A DNA stretch of 64,000 bases from JBHIKY01 sp042139015 (GTDB taxonomy: Bacteria; Bacillota; Bacilli; Bacillales; Marinococcaceae): contig NZ_JBHIKY010000003.1 in assembly GCF_042139015.1 (NCBI RefSeq), positions 124,001 to 188,000 on the forward strand. Direction: 5' to 3'. The position numbers and the translations under genes were made by a program. A model generated the notes under the pieces. It had not been told where the DNA came from, ran no database searches, and saw only the letters and a program-made list of their open reading frames with translations. Below are positions 26,261 to 34,982 of this stretch, in pieces (position 1 is the first letter of the stretch; each line of letters opens with the position of its first letter).

Positions 26261-27670
26261 TCAAAAAAAGAATGACGCTGCGGTGTAAAGCACCGTACTA
26301 ATACCGGCAGCAAGCAGGGCAGGCTTTAATTTATAATGAGCATAATCAATAACGGTTAAATTTAATATTCTTGCTATCGTGTTCGTATCGTCACTCAGAG
26401 GCGATGCAAACGCCCCGAAGGATCCGCTCGCAAACACTGCTCCGATAATAAGCGGCAGCGACACATCTGCGACTGCGGAAAGCGAAACGCCAAGAGGCAT
26501 GAGAATACCCCAGGTCCCCCAGGCCGAACCAATAAAGTAGGACACCGCCGCTCCGAATACAAACATAAGAGGAGTAATAAACAATTCAGGAATCCAGCCG
26601 CTGTGGGCTGTCACAAATCCGGAAAATCCAAGCTCCTCTGTAACAGAGGAAAGACCCCAGACGACGGACAGAAGCACCACAACAGACATCAACTCGTTGC
26701 CTCCGACTATAAAGCTGCTGATTAAATCCTTCAGCTTGAATTTTTGCACGAGAAAAAAGAGAATCGAGAGGAGGGTCGTAATCAATAAAGCGACAACCAT
26801 TGCTTCCATTACGTCCGCCTCAATAAACGCCTCCGTCAGGGAACGTCCCCCGCCGCGTCCGTCCCACCACGTCAAAAATAACGTCAGGCTGATCACGAGA
26901 GCAATCGGCACAACCAGGTTCCACGGTTTAGTCGGCAGTTCTTTGGACACGGCCGGATGGCAATTGTGCCAGTCCTCCTCGTCCTCCTCCCCTCCATCCT
27001 CGATCTGCGTCGGAGCATTGGAACGAGAATGATGGAAAAAACTTAAGTAAATACCTAGCAAAATAATGACGATCGCAAAGAAATTAAACGGAATGCTCTG
27101 CAAAAATAAGTCGTACGGTTCTCCCGCCCCCTCCTTGGTCTGCACGGAAATCTGCACGACAGATACCATATATCCGACAAACGCCGTAGCCACCGGCAGG
27201 AGTACGATTATCGGTGTAGACGTTGTCTCTATGACAAACCCAAGTTCCTTTGTACTCATCTTCACCTTTTTTAATAGTGCTTTCATGATCGGCGCAATTG
27301 TCACAAACCGAAAAGTCGGCGCGCTGAAGGTGCCGATCGTAGAAATATAAGTGAGAAAGAGCGCTTCTTTTTTGGAAGTGATTTTTTCAGAAGCGGCCTC
27401 CACAAAACCTTTTATTCCCCCGCAGAATTTAATCATTCCGGTCAATCCGGAAAACGCATATAAAAACACGATAATTTTAATATTATTTTCATCTATCAGC
27501 GCCTGCACCACGTAAGCAAGCATCGCCTGCATCCCGCCGACAAAGGAAGGCGAGACAATATAAGAACCAACGAGCAGCCCTAAAAGCAGTCCTGGCAGCA
27601 CCTGTTTTGTATATATCGCTACCGGCATTACAATCAAAAACGGAATGATAGACATCCAGCCTGCATCCAT
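26261..27670 (-). CDS. NhaC-family Na+/H+ antiporter
   Basis: Integral membrane transporter of 469 residues with about eleven hydrophobic segments. The C-terminal part shows the family pattern FIGSAWGTWGILMPLG (about 365-380) and FGAFASPLSDDTNTIAR (about 410-426), both typical of NhaC-type transporters; TFRFVTIAPIMKAL lies near residue 120. An acidic cytoplasmic loop (GGEEDEEDW, about 220-235) is present. NhaC carriers exchange Na+ for H+ and matter for pH homeostasis in alkaliphilic bacilli. Some members are specialised for organic substrates such as malate/lactate, so the substrate is not certain. It carries its own terminator. Confidence 0.85.
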   Translation of the reverse strand: MDAGWMSIIPFLIVMPVAIYTKQVLPGLLLGLLVGSYIVSPSFVGGMQAMLAYVVQALIDENNIKIIVFLYAFSGLTGMIKFCGGIKGFVEAASEKITSKKEALFLTYISTIGTFSAPTFRFVTIAPIMKALLKKVKMSTKELGFVIETTSTPIIVLLPVATAFVGYMVSVVQISVQTKEGAGEPYDLFLQSIPFNFFAIVIILLGIYLSFFHHSRSNAPTQIEDGGEEDEEDWHNCHPAVSKELPTKPWNLVVPIALVISLTLFLTWWDGRGGGRSLTEAFIEADVMEAMVVALLITTLLSILFFLVQKFKLKDLISSFIVGGNELMSVVVLLSVVWGLSSVTEELGFSGFVTAHSGWIPELFITPLMFVFGAAVSYFIGSAWGTWGILMPLGVSLSAVADVSLPLIIGAVFASGSFGAFASPLSDDTNTIARILNLTVIDYAHYKLKPALLAAGISTVLYTAASFFF

Positions 27671-27769
27671 ACCCGCATTTCACCCATCTTTTTCAGACAT
27701 GACCTCATTAGCATATGGAGGACTGGTGAAAATATGCGGGAGTGCTCGGAAACGCCAGGCTTGTAAGGA

Positions 27770-28153
27770 TTATTGCTGCATCGTTGAAATCCACCATGTA
27801 TTTCCTGCAGTGTCCTGGACTCCTCCGCGGCGGTCAGGATCTCCTTCTTTCATTACCGGCTCCTGCACTGACGCTGCGCCGTACTCGATTGCCCGCTGAT
27901 ATGTTTCATTGACATTTCTTACATAAACATGAAGGTGAGGGGAAGCAGAGACCGATGAATCCGGCGCTTCGCCCATCATCACCACAGTGTCATCAATTTT
28001 TACTTCGACATGCATGACAGCTCCCTCCGGTGTTTCATACCGACGCAGCTCTTCTGCTTCAAATACTTCCTTCAAAAAATCAATCACCTGCTGTGCCTGT
28101 TCAACAATTAAGTACGGCGATACACTCGTATATCCTTCCGGTTTCCAGCTCAT
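27770..28153 (-). CDS. VOC/glyoxalase-family protein (PhnB-like)
   Basis: A 127-residue protein with one vicinal-oxygen-chelate module pair. YLIVEQAQQVIDFLKEVFEAEEL at the N-terminus (seen here in two parts: first strand and helix about residues 15-37) and MHVEVKIDDTVVMMGEAP (about 48-65) are typical, and the second half has the DPDRRGGVQDTAGN pattern. Metal residues are less complete than in glyoxalase I, as in PhnB-like proteins of unknown substrate. An upstream GTG could start two codons earlier, but ATG 28153 has AAGGAG at 8 bases. Divergent from the tetR gene. Confidence 0.85.
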   Translation of the reverse strand: MSWKPEGYTSVSPYLIVEQAQQVIDFLKEVFEAEELRRYETPEGAVMHVEVKIDDTVVMMGEAPDSSVSASPHLHVYVRNVNETYQRAIEYGAASVQEPVMKEGDPDRRGGVQDTAGNTWWISTMQQ

Positions 28154-28231
28154 AATCACTGCTCCTTAATATTTTTAGTTACTTGTAAAGTAGTTCTAGC
28201 TGCAATCTTCTAATCCTTTATAAAGAAAAGA

Positions 28232-28260
28232 TTGACATAAAATTTAACATGAGTTAAATT
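28232..28260 (+). promoter_or_regulatory. tetR promoter with overlapping palindromic operator
   Basis: TTGACA (28232-28237), 17 bases, TAAATT (28255-28260) form a sigma-A promoter. A perfect 8-bp palindrome AATTTAAC-ATGA-GTTAAATT (28241-28260) covers the -10 box and is the likely TetR operator. The predicted transcription start is base 28267, the A of the tetR ATG. Confidence 0.8.
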
Positions 28261-28266
28261 TTTATT

Positions 28267-28965
28267 ATGAATAAAAAAATTAACCTTAGACAACTTAAAA
28301 AAGCAAAAACAAAGCTGCTGCTTTTGAAAACCGCAAAAAAGCACGCTGGAGAAGAAGGGTTGAAGGAGCTTCACATTGAAGACCTCTGCCGGGAAGCAGA
28401 GGTTTCCAAAGTCACCTTTTTTAATTACTTTTCCCAAAAGGAGGAGCTTTTTAATTATTACATGGCTATTTGGGGTTTTGAACGTGCAGTTGATCAACTA
28501 TTGAAACCGCTCCACGGGCTCGATGGTTTAAGAAGAATATTTTACCGGGCGGCAGACGATGCCTCCGAGCATCCCGGTATGTTTCTAAGCTTGATTCGTT
28601 TTTTAGCAAGCGAAGCCTCTTGTCCACGCGTCCCTGCCTTGACCGAGGCAGAACGTCATGTTTTGACGGATGGTCGCGAGGTGTCCGAAACAGAGCTTCC
28701 TCATTTATATGAACAATTTCAGCATTTTACGAAGGAGGCTCAGCAAACCGGTGAAATGCGCGCCGACGTCCCTGTTTCCCATTTAGTCCACTTGATCCTC
28801 ACCATCTTTTACGGTGCCTTTCTCACTGCGCATACGTGTGGAATTTCAGACAGGAAAGCCTATTATGACATGCACCTTCAGCTATTACTTCCGCCTTCTC
28901 AGAAACCAGAGGGCGAAGCCGATTTTTCACCATACTGGAACACAACTTATGGAAAAAATTCTTAA
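28267..28965 (+). CDS. TetR-family regulator (apparently leaderless)
   Basis: A 232-residue protein with an N-terminal TetR DNA-binding domain: helix-turn-helix IEDLCREAEVSKVTFFNYF (about residues 38-56) followed by SQKEEL. The C-terminal ligand-binding domain (about 75-215) does not reveal its inducer. The first 25 residues are very basic. No Shine-Dalgarno precedes the ATG, and no alternative start exists within the DNA-binding domain; together with the promoter spacing this suggests a leaderless mRNA. It probably represses itself and the membrane gene 12 bases downstream. Confidence 0.9.
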   Translation: MNKKINLRQLKKAKTKLLLLKTAKKHAGEEGLKELHIEDLCREAEVSKVTFFNYFSQKEELFNYYMAIWGFERAVDQLLKPLHGLDGLRRIFYRAADDASEHPGMFLSLIRFLASEASCPRVPALTEAERHVLTDGREVSETELPHLYEQFQHFTKEAQQTGEMRADVPVSHLVHLILTIFYGAFLTAHTCGISDRKAYYDMHLQLLLPPSQKPEGEADFSPYWNTTYGKNS

Positions 28966-28977
28966 GAGGTGAGGAAC

Positions 28978-29859
28978 ATGAGGAGAAAATTGTCATGGCT
29001 GCTTGCTGCAGCCCGAAAGGAAATGCTTCTCTTTGCAGCAGGGGTGTTTGGTTTAGTGCTTGCGTCAGGTCTTGCGGTCTATATGTACTTTTTTGGAACC
29101 ATTGTCTTACCGGAAGGAAACATTCGCAGTGCTTTTTCCTTTAACGCCGCGGTCGGTATTTTTATGCTGAGTATTGCTGTACTTTTGCCGCTTGCCGGCA
29201 TGAAGGAGCGGTCACGGAAACGTGTACGCCGGATGTTATTCACTGCCGCAATCATAAGCTTTGCGATTGAAACGGTCCAGCATCTGCGAGGCTTTAATCC
29301 GCGTTTTTCCCAGGCAGGCTCCATATTCGATATGGCAGTCGGAATGTTTTTCGGCCTTGTCACTCTCGTTATCATATTTGCTGCAGCGTGGGTTACAATT
29401 GCTTTTTTTCAAAATAAGGAAAGAGGCGAACGCCGTCCTTTGATTCTCACGATTCGATACGCTTTCGTCTCTGTACTGATTGCTAATGCAGCAGGCATCT
29501 GGATGATTATTCTTCAGGGCAGGGCAACTGGAGAGGCTGGTAATATTATCGTTCTGCACGGATTAGGCTATCACGCCCTGCAGGCCCTTCCGGTCATAGG
29601 TTTTTTACTTATGAAATCATCTGCAGAAATGACCACTTCTGCACGTAAAATCGTACACATTGCCGGTTCATCCTGGGTAACTCTTCTGCTTCTGATACTG
29701 ATTCAGACCGCCATCGGCCACTCTGTGTTTGAACTCTCGCCACTTTCCATTGCCGCCGGGTTATTCTCCCTCAGTTGGTTTGCCACACTGGTATGGGCTT
29801 TTTTGAAATACTTCCATAGTCAGATTCCCATCATCGAAAGTAAACCGCGTGTTCCATAA
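28978..29859 (+). CDS. Hypothetical multi-pass membrane protein
   Basis: A 293-residue protein with about seven or eight hydrophobic segments (near residues 12-32, 50-68, 83-96, 110-135, 158-178, 190-208, 222-240 and 252-272). I do not recognise a family. It follows tetR closely and is likely its target, which would suggest a role in drug or lipid tolerance. Start ATG 28978 has AGAGGTGAGG upstream; a GTG three codons earlier overlaps that signal and is less likely. Confidence 0.75.
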   Translation: MRRKLSWLLAAARKEMLLFAAGVFGLVLASGLAVYMYFFGTIVLPEGNIRSAFSFNAAVGIFMLSIAVLLPLAGMKERSRKRVRRMLFTAAIISFAIETVQHLRGFNPRFSQAGSIFDMAVGMFFGLVTLVIIFAAAWVTIAFFQNKERGERRPLILTIRYAFVSVLIANAAGIWMIILQGRATGEAGNIIVLHGLGYHALQALPVIGFLLMKSSAEMTTSARKIVHIAGSSWVTLLLLILIQTAIGHSVFELSPLSIAAGLFSLSWFATLVWAFLKYFHSQIPIIESKPRVP

Positions 29860-30321
29860 GAAATAACACTTAATTTCTAAAGGCAAGTGAAAAATATTTC
29901 CCTATTTAACACAGCCACCGCGCTCAACATTTATAATGATTTATTTAAATAGAGAGGTTGTATAGAGAGGTTGATCATCCCTGCGCAAACTCGCTTGCAC
30001 TTTAGAAAAATTAACCTTATTAAGGAACAAAGTATAAGAAAAGCTAAGGCTTTCGCCATTGGAATCTGGCGACAAGCCTTGTGGTGTAGTAAATTTATGG
30101 TCAAAATTATTACTCCAATACAAATGGAAACCAGCTAGCGGGTTCTGTTATATAGAAACCTTTAATAATGGCTACGAAAGAGAATGTCGAATATTTTAGA
30201 AACGCTTTTTTAACATAGGTTTCTTTTTGGATAAGTAATACTGCTATCTTCTACGATAATAGATTAGATAGAGCATGATGTCTTAGTAATATTCCCATAA
30301 ATCCAGAACCATTAGTCAACT
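29860..30321. other. Intergenic region without a convincing gene
   Basis: This 460-base stretch lies between convergent genes and is A/T-rich. It holds only a 60-codon frame on the minus strand (29941-30123) with no ribosome binding site and no recognisable domain. A weak pair AGAAACCT...AGGTTTCT (about 30155-30230) is present. It may be remains of an older insertion; nothing firm can be said. Confidence 0.5.
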
Positions 30322-31098
30322 CTATTTCACAGCCTTCCAAAGCGTCCATCTGTCTTTTTCAACAATCGTTTCTTCTCTTGTTATCGATTGATCCAGGTGC
30401 TGAAGTAAGTTAGTCAACTCTTCTTCATTCAATTCATGCAATATACTGCGTCCTGTCCGCTCCTCTACATCTTTTAACAGCTGAGTCTTAGAAGAATAAA
30501 TTTCTCTCGTTTCCCAGAGCTTTCTCTGCTCGATATTGTGAAAACCAGCTTCTTTCAACGCATGAATAACGGTAGGAGCCGCATGCCGCCGTTTCGTTTC
30601 GATGTCTTTTAAGCGGGGAAGCTTCTCGAAGAAATACCCGCGGATGTGAGAGTCGCTTCCTTTGATCAGACAATCCTCCGGGGTGCGGTCCTGTATAATA
30701 TAAACTCCGCCATTTCCCAGAATTCTGTATGCTTCCTGAAAGCAGGCCCGTAAATCCTTAATGTGATGGATCAATGCTCGTTCGAGTACGAGTTGCAGCT
30801 CGTTTGCATTTATTCCGCTTGCGAACGCCGTCCCATAATGAAACCTAATATTTTTTCTATCCCAACAGTATTCCGAGGCGCCTTTTAACATCGCCTCAGA
30901 GAAATCCACACCGGTCACCGAATTAGCTCCCATATCAGCAAGCGCTTTTGAATAAATGCCGCCTCCGCAGCCGATATCTGCCGCTTTAGCAATATCCTGA
31001 TAAGATACTAGTTCCTTCATTGCTGCCACCCATGACGCGTCTGCTTCCCGCGTAGTATATGAGCCCCGGTTATCTTCACTGTGAAAATTTATACCCAC
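30322..31098 (-). CDS. Class I SAM-dependent methyltransferase
   Basis: A 258-residue cytoplasmic methyltransferase. SAM-binding motif I is ADIGCGGGIYSKAL (about residues 39-52), an acidic residue closes motif II (VTGVDFSEAML), and the later motif RILGNGGVYIIQDRTPED (in two parts around residue 130) fits the UbiE/Methyltransf_11 family. Substrate cannot be inferred. The start is a GTG at 31098 after AAAGGAG. The gene stands 74 bases downstream of the phosphoesterase and may share its transcript. Confidence 0.85.
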   Translation of the reverse strand: MGINFHSEDNRGSYTTREADASWVAAMKELVSYQDIAKAADIGCGGGIYSKALADMGANSVTGVDFSEAMLKGASEYCWDRKNIRFHYGTAFASGINANELQLVLERALIHHIKDLRACFQEAYRILGNGGVYIIQDRTPEDCLIKGSDSHIRGYFFEKLPRLKDIETKRRHAAPTVIHALKEAGFHNIEQRKLWETREIYSSKTQLLKDVEERTGRSILHELNEEELTNLLQHLDQSITREETIVEKDRWTLWKAVK

Positions 31099-31172
31099 TC
31101 ACTTGTTCTCCTTTCGCCGTTGTTAGTTATAAGGTGCTGGGAAGCAATCTGCTTCTTCTGAGAAAACCACCA

Positions 31173-31889
31173 TTAACGATTCCGGTATTTCCCAAGAATT
31201 ATTTCATCACGATATTTATCGAGCGAGGGGAGTCCCTCATTTTCAGCAATCTTTAATTCTTTTCTTCTGTCATACTCCACCCGCACCATTTGTACAGCAT
31301 TACTTGAATATTCACCGTCTAAAATGGCATAGGATGCTGATGTCAGGTCGAGAGAATTACCAATACTCCCAACGTTGCAAAGAATTCCATTTTTATAGGT
31401 ATGTAAAAAGCTCGTGTGAATATCTCCATAAAAAACGATATCGGGCTGCCGCGGGGGATGGATTTCTCCTATATTTTTACTGGTTTCAAACATAGACAGC
31501 TTTTTATCAATAGAATCCCAAGGAAAAATCCTCTCGAATTCACTTCGTGGAGACGCATGGAAACATCGGATAAGCTGACTGTTTATCTCTTCATCAATGT
31601 GAAAGGGCAGGCTTGCAAGATACTCAAAATCCTCCTCTGATAATCTTTCCTGAAACCATTGAATAAAATCATTCTCAGCAGGAGCTTGAATAAACACATC
31701 CCAATTGCCTCGAATGACCTGCTCGCAGTTCTCCTGAACAAGCTTTATGCATTCGGAGCCAAGTGGACCTTTTCCTACCAAATCTCCAAGGCAGAAAATC
31801 CGTTCAATTTCCCGCGCGGACATATCCCGGAGCACCGCTTCCAACGCTGTTTTATTGCCGTGTATGTCTGAAATGATAGCTATTTTCAT
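31173..31889 (-). CDS. Metallophosphoesterase (YfcE/MPP-type)
   Basis: A 238-residue phosphoesterase of the calcineurin-like superfamily. Metal motifs are in order: SDIHGN (residues 7-12), GDLVGKGP (about 35-42), GNWD (about 60-63; the usual GNHD with a Trp instead of His), a mid-protein CFHASP (about 109-114) and YGDIHTSF (about 153-160). The substitution in GNWD may change substrate choice but is known in this subgroup. Likely cytoplasmic. GGGGAG precedes the ATG. Confidence 0.85.
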   Translation of the reverse strand: MKIAIISDIHGNKTALEAVLRDMSAREIERIFCLGDLVGKGPLGSECIKLVQENCEQVIRGNWDVFIQAPAENDFIQWFQERLSEEDFEYLASLPFHIDEEINSQLIRCFHASPRSEFERIFPWDSIDKKLSMFETSKNIGEIHPPRQPDIVFYGDIHTSFLHTYKNGILCNVGSIGNSLDLTSASYAILDGEYSSNAVQMVRVEYDRRKELKIAENEGLPSLDKYRDEIILGKYRNR

Positions 31890-32107
31890 CGTGGTCTCCC
31901 CACAGGTGCATGCGCTTGCAATACTATAAGATTTTTCATAAAAGTAAACCGCCTCCTTTCCTGAAAATTCGTCTCTTCCTCTTCAAAATCCTTCCTATCT
32001 ATTCCATCTATCCACTATTGCTGTGGACAGTTCGTCCAATCGTCCAAGCATTCAAAGCATAAGATATAGAGTACTATCTACCACTTGATAGAAAGGGGGT
32101 TTTCAGC

Positions 32108-32300
32108 ATGACGGAATGTCTATCTACTAATCTTCCATGCAATATTCGTTTATGAGGAACCGAATTTAAACAGCTGTGCCTTATTATTTGCGACATTTAC
32201 TAAGCCTGGTGAATACTTGTTTGAATTGGGTCTTGTGACTGATACAGGAAACTTTGCACTTGCTGGCTTGTTTGCGAAAGTGACAGCAGTGGAGCTTTAA
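32108..32300 (+). pseudogene. Small unknown gene broken by a +1 frameshift
   Basis: ATG 32108 has AAAGGGGG at 8 bases and opens MTECLSTNLPCNIRL, then stops at TGA 32153. The next frame continues directly as YEEPNLNSCALLFATFTKPG (start at 32151) to the stop at 32298-32300, ending KVTAVEL. One extra T in the CGTTTATGAG stretch would explain the break; the repaired protein would have about 63 residues with beta-strand character. A good terminator follows, which supports a former or real gene. I do not recognise the family. Confidence 0.55.
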
Positions 32301-32312
32301 TATCTGCATAAA

Positions 32313-32340
32313 AGGGGGAGCATAGAACCCCTCTTTTTTT
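32313..32340 (+). terminator. Terminator downstream of the small broken gene
   Basis: AGGGG and CCCCT form a stem around GAGCATAGAA, followed by seven T. It lies 13 bases after the stop of the small gene. Confidence 0.8.
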
Positions 32341-32399
32341 AAAAGTAACTATAATTCACGTTATACTAAAGGATATTGATTATCAGAGGAGGGGAAAAT

Positions 32400-33050
32400 G
32401 TGAATCGATTCTCCGTAGCAGCTATGGTGGAATCTTTCAGAGAGCTTTTTCCGAAGGAGGCATCGATAGCCGTGTCGGACGTTCACCGTTTTCTTTATTA
32501 TGAACCGAGCAAATATGTAGATTTAAAAATCAAGCCCGGTGATGAAATAGATGAAAATACGGTTACATTTAAAGCGCTGGCGGTGCGGCAGAAAACCTCT
32601 GAGCACATCAACAGTAATGTTTTCGGAACTCCCTATTATGGGACAAGCGATCCTATAATCGATGCCGGAGGAACGGCAGGGTGCGTAACTGCCATCTTGC
32701 CGTCCAAGCAATTACGCTTTCTTTCTACTTTTTTGACGATACAAAAAGATCATTGCTGGGTGCCGGTCCCCTATGAAGAAATGATGTTTCTGGAAGCGCA
32801 GAACAGAAAAACGTGGATTCAGTCGGAACGAGGTATTGGTACGCATAAATTCACATTAAGTGAGATTGAACTCTATTTACCGGATGATAGCTTTATCCGT
32901 TGTCATCGTTCCTATATTGTAAACGTCAATTATATTTCTGAAATTCAGCCTGATTCTCACTCTACTTTTTTATTAATAATGAAAGATCGAACAAAAATAC
33001 CTGTCAGTCAGACGTACGCAAGTCAATTCCGTAAATTTCTTTCCTTCTGA
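32400..33050 (+). CDS. LytTR-family DNA-binding regulator with N-terminal sensor region
   Basis: A 216-residue protein. The C-terminal LytTR domain (about residues 115-216) shows YEEMMFLEAQNRKTWIQ, then FIRCHRSYIVNVNYI and the end motif KIPVSQTYASQFRKFL, all typical. The N-terminal half (about 1-100) is not a response-regulator receiver; it resembles a small PAS-like sensor. The start is GTG 32400 after GAGGAGGGG at 7 bases. The gene is 129 bases upstream of the CoA-transferase gene, so control of acyl-CoA or organic acid metabolism is plausible but unproven. Confidence 0.85.
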   Translation: MNRFSVAAMVESFRELFPKEASIAVSDVHRFLYYEPSKYVDLKIKPGDEIDENTVTFKALAVRQKTSEHINSNVFGTPYYGTSDPIIDAGGTAGCVTAILPSKQLRFLSTFLTIQKDHCWVPVPYEEMMFLEAQNRKTWIQSERGIGTHKFTLSEIELYLPDDSFIRCHRSYIVNVNYISEIQPDSHSTFLLIMKDRTKIPVSQTYASQFRKFLSF

Positions 33051-33179
33051 CTGAAGTCTGCTGTTTCGTGTACTATATTTGCTGGCTCGTTCTAAATTAA
33101 AGCCTTTTCATGAGAAAACGCATGAGATTCCCTGCTTCAGGCGTTAGAATAATAAGAAAATTACATGGAGGAGGCTATT

Positions 33180-34696
33180 ATGAACGAGCAAATTCAACAG
33201 CGTTTACGTGACAAAGAACTTCAGAATACAATCGTCACAGAGGAAACGGCAGCATCATGGATAAAGAATGGAATGACCCTTGGACTAAGCGGTTTCACTC
33301 GTGCAGGTGATGCCAAAGCGGTGCCCTCAGCACTCGTGGAACAAACAAAAAATGAATTGTTTAAAGTGAATGTATATACTGGAGCATCTCTTGGATCTGA
33401 TATTGACCGATTGATGGCGGAGACAGGCATTGTTCATAAACGACTTCCTTTTCAGGCCGATAAGAAAATGCGCCAGGAGATTAATTCGGGGGAGATGCTG
33501 TTCGTAGACCAACACTTATTGCACACAGCAGAAGCCCTCCGTCAGGACGTACTTGAGACGATTGATTTTGCTATTTTGGAAGCGGTAGCAATTACTGAGG
33601 ACGGGACCATCATTCCGTCAACTCAGTAGGTAATTCTTCTATTTTTGCGCAAAAGGCAGAAGCCATAATTATTGAATTAAATTTAGCTCAATCGGAAGCT
33701 TTTGAAGGAATGCATGACATTTACGAACCAGGAACACAGGGCAGCCGCAATCCAACTCCTCTCACAACCGTGGATGGTCGTATCGGTTCCACCGGCATCC
33801 AGGTGGACAAGAATAAAATAAAAGGAATTGTGATTACCGATCAGCCTGATTCCCCCTCGACAATCACACCTCCAAATGAAAATACGATTAAAATGGCAGA
33901 GCAGCTTATCGAATTTCTTCGTACAGAAAAAGATCAGGGGCGTCTTCCGGAAAATTTAGCTCCGCTTCAATCTGGTATCGGTTCGGTGGCTAATGCCGTA
34001 TTTCACGGCTTGCTGGAGTCTGGATTTACGGATCTAGAGATCTATTCCGAGGTGCTTCAGGATGCCGTTTTCGATCTGATGGATGCAGGTAAAGTCCGTT
34101 TCGCATCCGGCTGTTCGATTACGCTGTCAGAGCAAAAGCTGGAGGAAGTATACGGTAATATTGAAAAATATAAAGGCCGGCTCGTCCTGCGGCCGCAGGA
34201 AATATCCAACCACCCGGAGCTTATACGGCGGCTGGGCCTGATTTCCATCAATACTCCATTGGAATTTGATATCTATGGCAACGTTAACTCGACTCATGTT
34301 CTTGGAACAAAGATGATGAACGGCATCGGTGGCTCGGGCGATTTCACGAGAAATGCCAGAATCTCTATATTCGTTACTCCATCCATTGCGAAGGATGGAA
34401 ACATTTCAAGCGTCGTACCCTTTGTCTCGCACGTAGACCATACTGAGCATGATGTCGATGTGATTGTTACAGAGCAGGGTTTTGCCGATCTGAGAGGACT
34501 TGCGCCAAAAGAGAAGGCACCTCTTATTATAGAAAACTGTGCGCATCCCACCTACCGCAGACAACTGTATGAGTATTATGAAGAAGCCTGCCGGCACGGC
34601 GGCCAGACTCCTCACGACTTAGAGAAGGCTTTTTCCTGGCATAGCCGCTTTTCCAAACTTGGTACAATGCTGGATGCTGCTCTGCAGCCGAATTAA
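33180..34696 (+). pseudogene. Acetyl-CoA hydrolase / succinate CoA-transferase with a frameshift
   Basis: Two frames together make one class I CoA-transferase of about 505 residues, the normal family length. The first part (33180-33629) covers the N-terminal domain and ends after DGTIIPST; the second continues at SVGNSSIFAQKAEA (about 33622 on) with NSTHVLGTKMMNGIGGSGDF and VTEQGFADLRGLAPKEKA, the conserved C-terminal motifs. Loss of one base near 33621-33624 (TCAACTCAG) explains the break. The active enzyme would move CoA between succinate/acetate-type acids. It may be a real pseudogene or a sequencing error. GGAGGAGG precedes the ATG. The upstream LytTR gene may control it. Confidence 0.85.
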
Positions 34697-34796
34697 TAAC
34701 CACGGAGCACCCCCCATTCAACTGGGCACGAGGCAAGCAATTGGAAGCTGGTACAAGACCATATCTTGTGGAACTGACTGTGTTGTTCCGGACACT

Positions 34797-34856
34797 GGTA
34801 CCGCTATTCGCCAAAATCAATGCTAATTTCTTTCCATTTTTGGCAAATAGCGTACC
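34797..34856. repeat. Interspersed hairpin element (20-bp arms)
   Basis: GGTACCGCTATTCGCCAAAA (34797-34816) pairs with TTTTTGGCAAATAGCGTACC (34837-34856) with one mismatch and one bulge; the loop is 20 bases. The upstream sequence CCGGACACTGGTACC resembles 9011-9030 and 51709-51722. A smaller hairpin ACAAGA/TCTTGT lies at 34753-34769. No gene is present in 34697-34982. Confidence 0.75.
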
Positions 34857-34982
34857 CTAGTTCTGCCAACCTTTAAGATAGTGTCATTTCTGAAATTATA
34901 ACGGATCTCATGTCCGTGTACTGCCTGCTGATAATGACATAATCGCTTCTGCCTTTTACATCAGAGCAGTTATAGGCCGCTT

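Noticed and set aside
29941..30123. 60-codon minus-strand frame in the long gap
   Set aside because: No ribosome binding site, no domain and no supporting context; kept only as part of the described gap.
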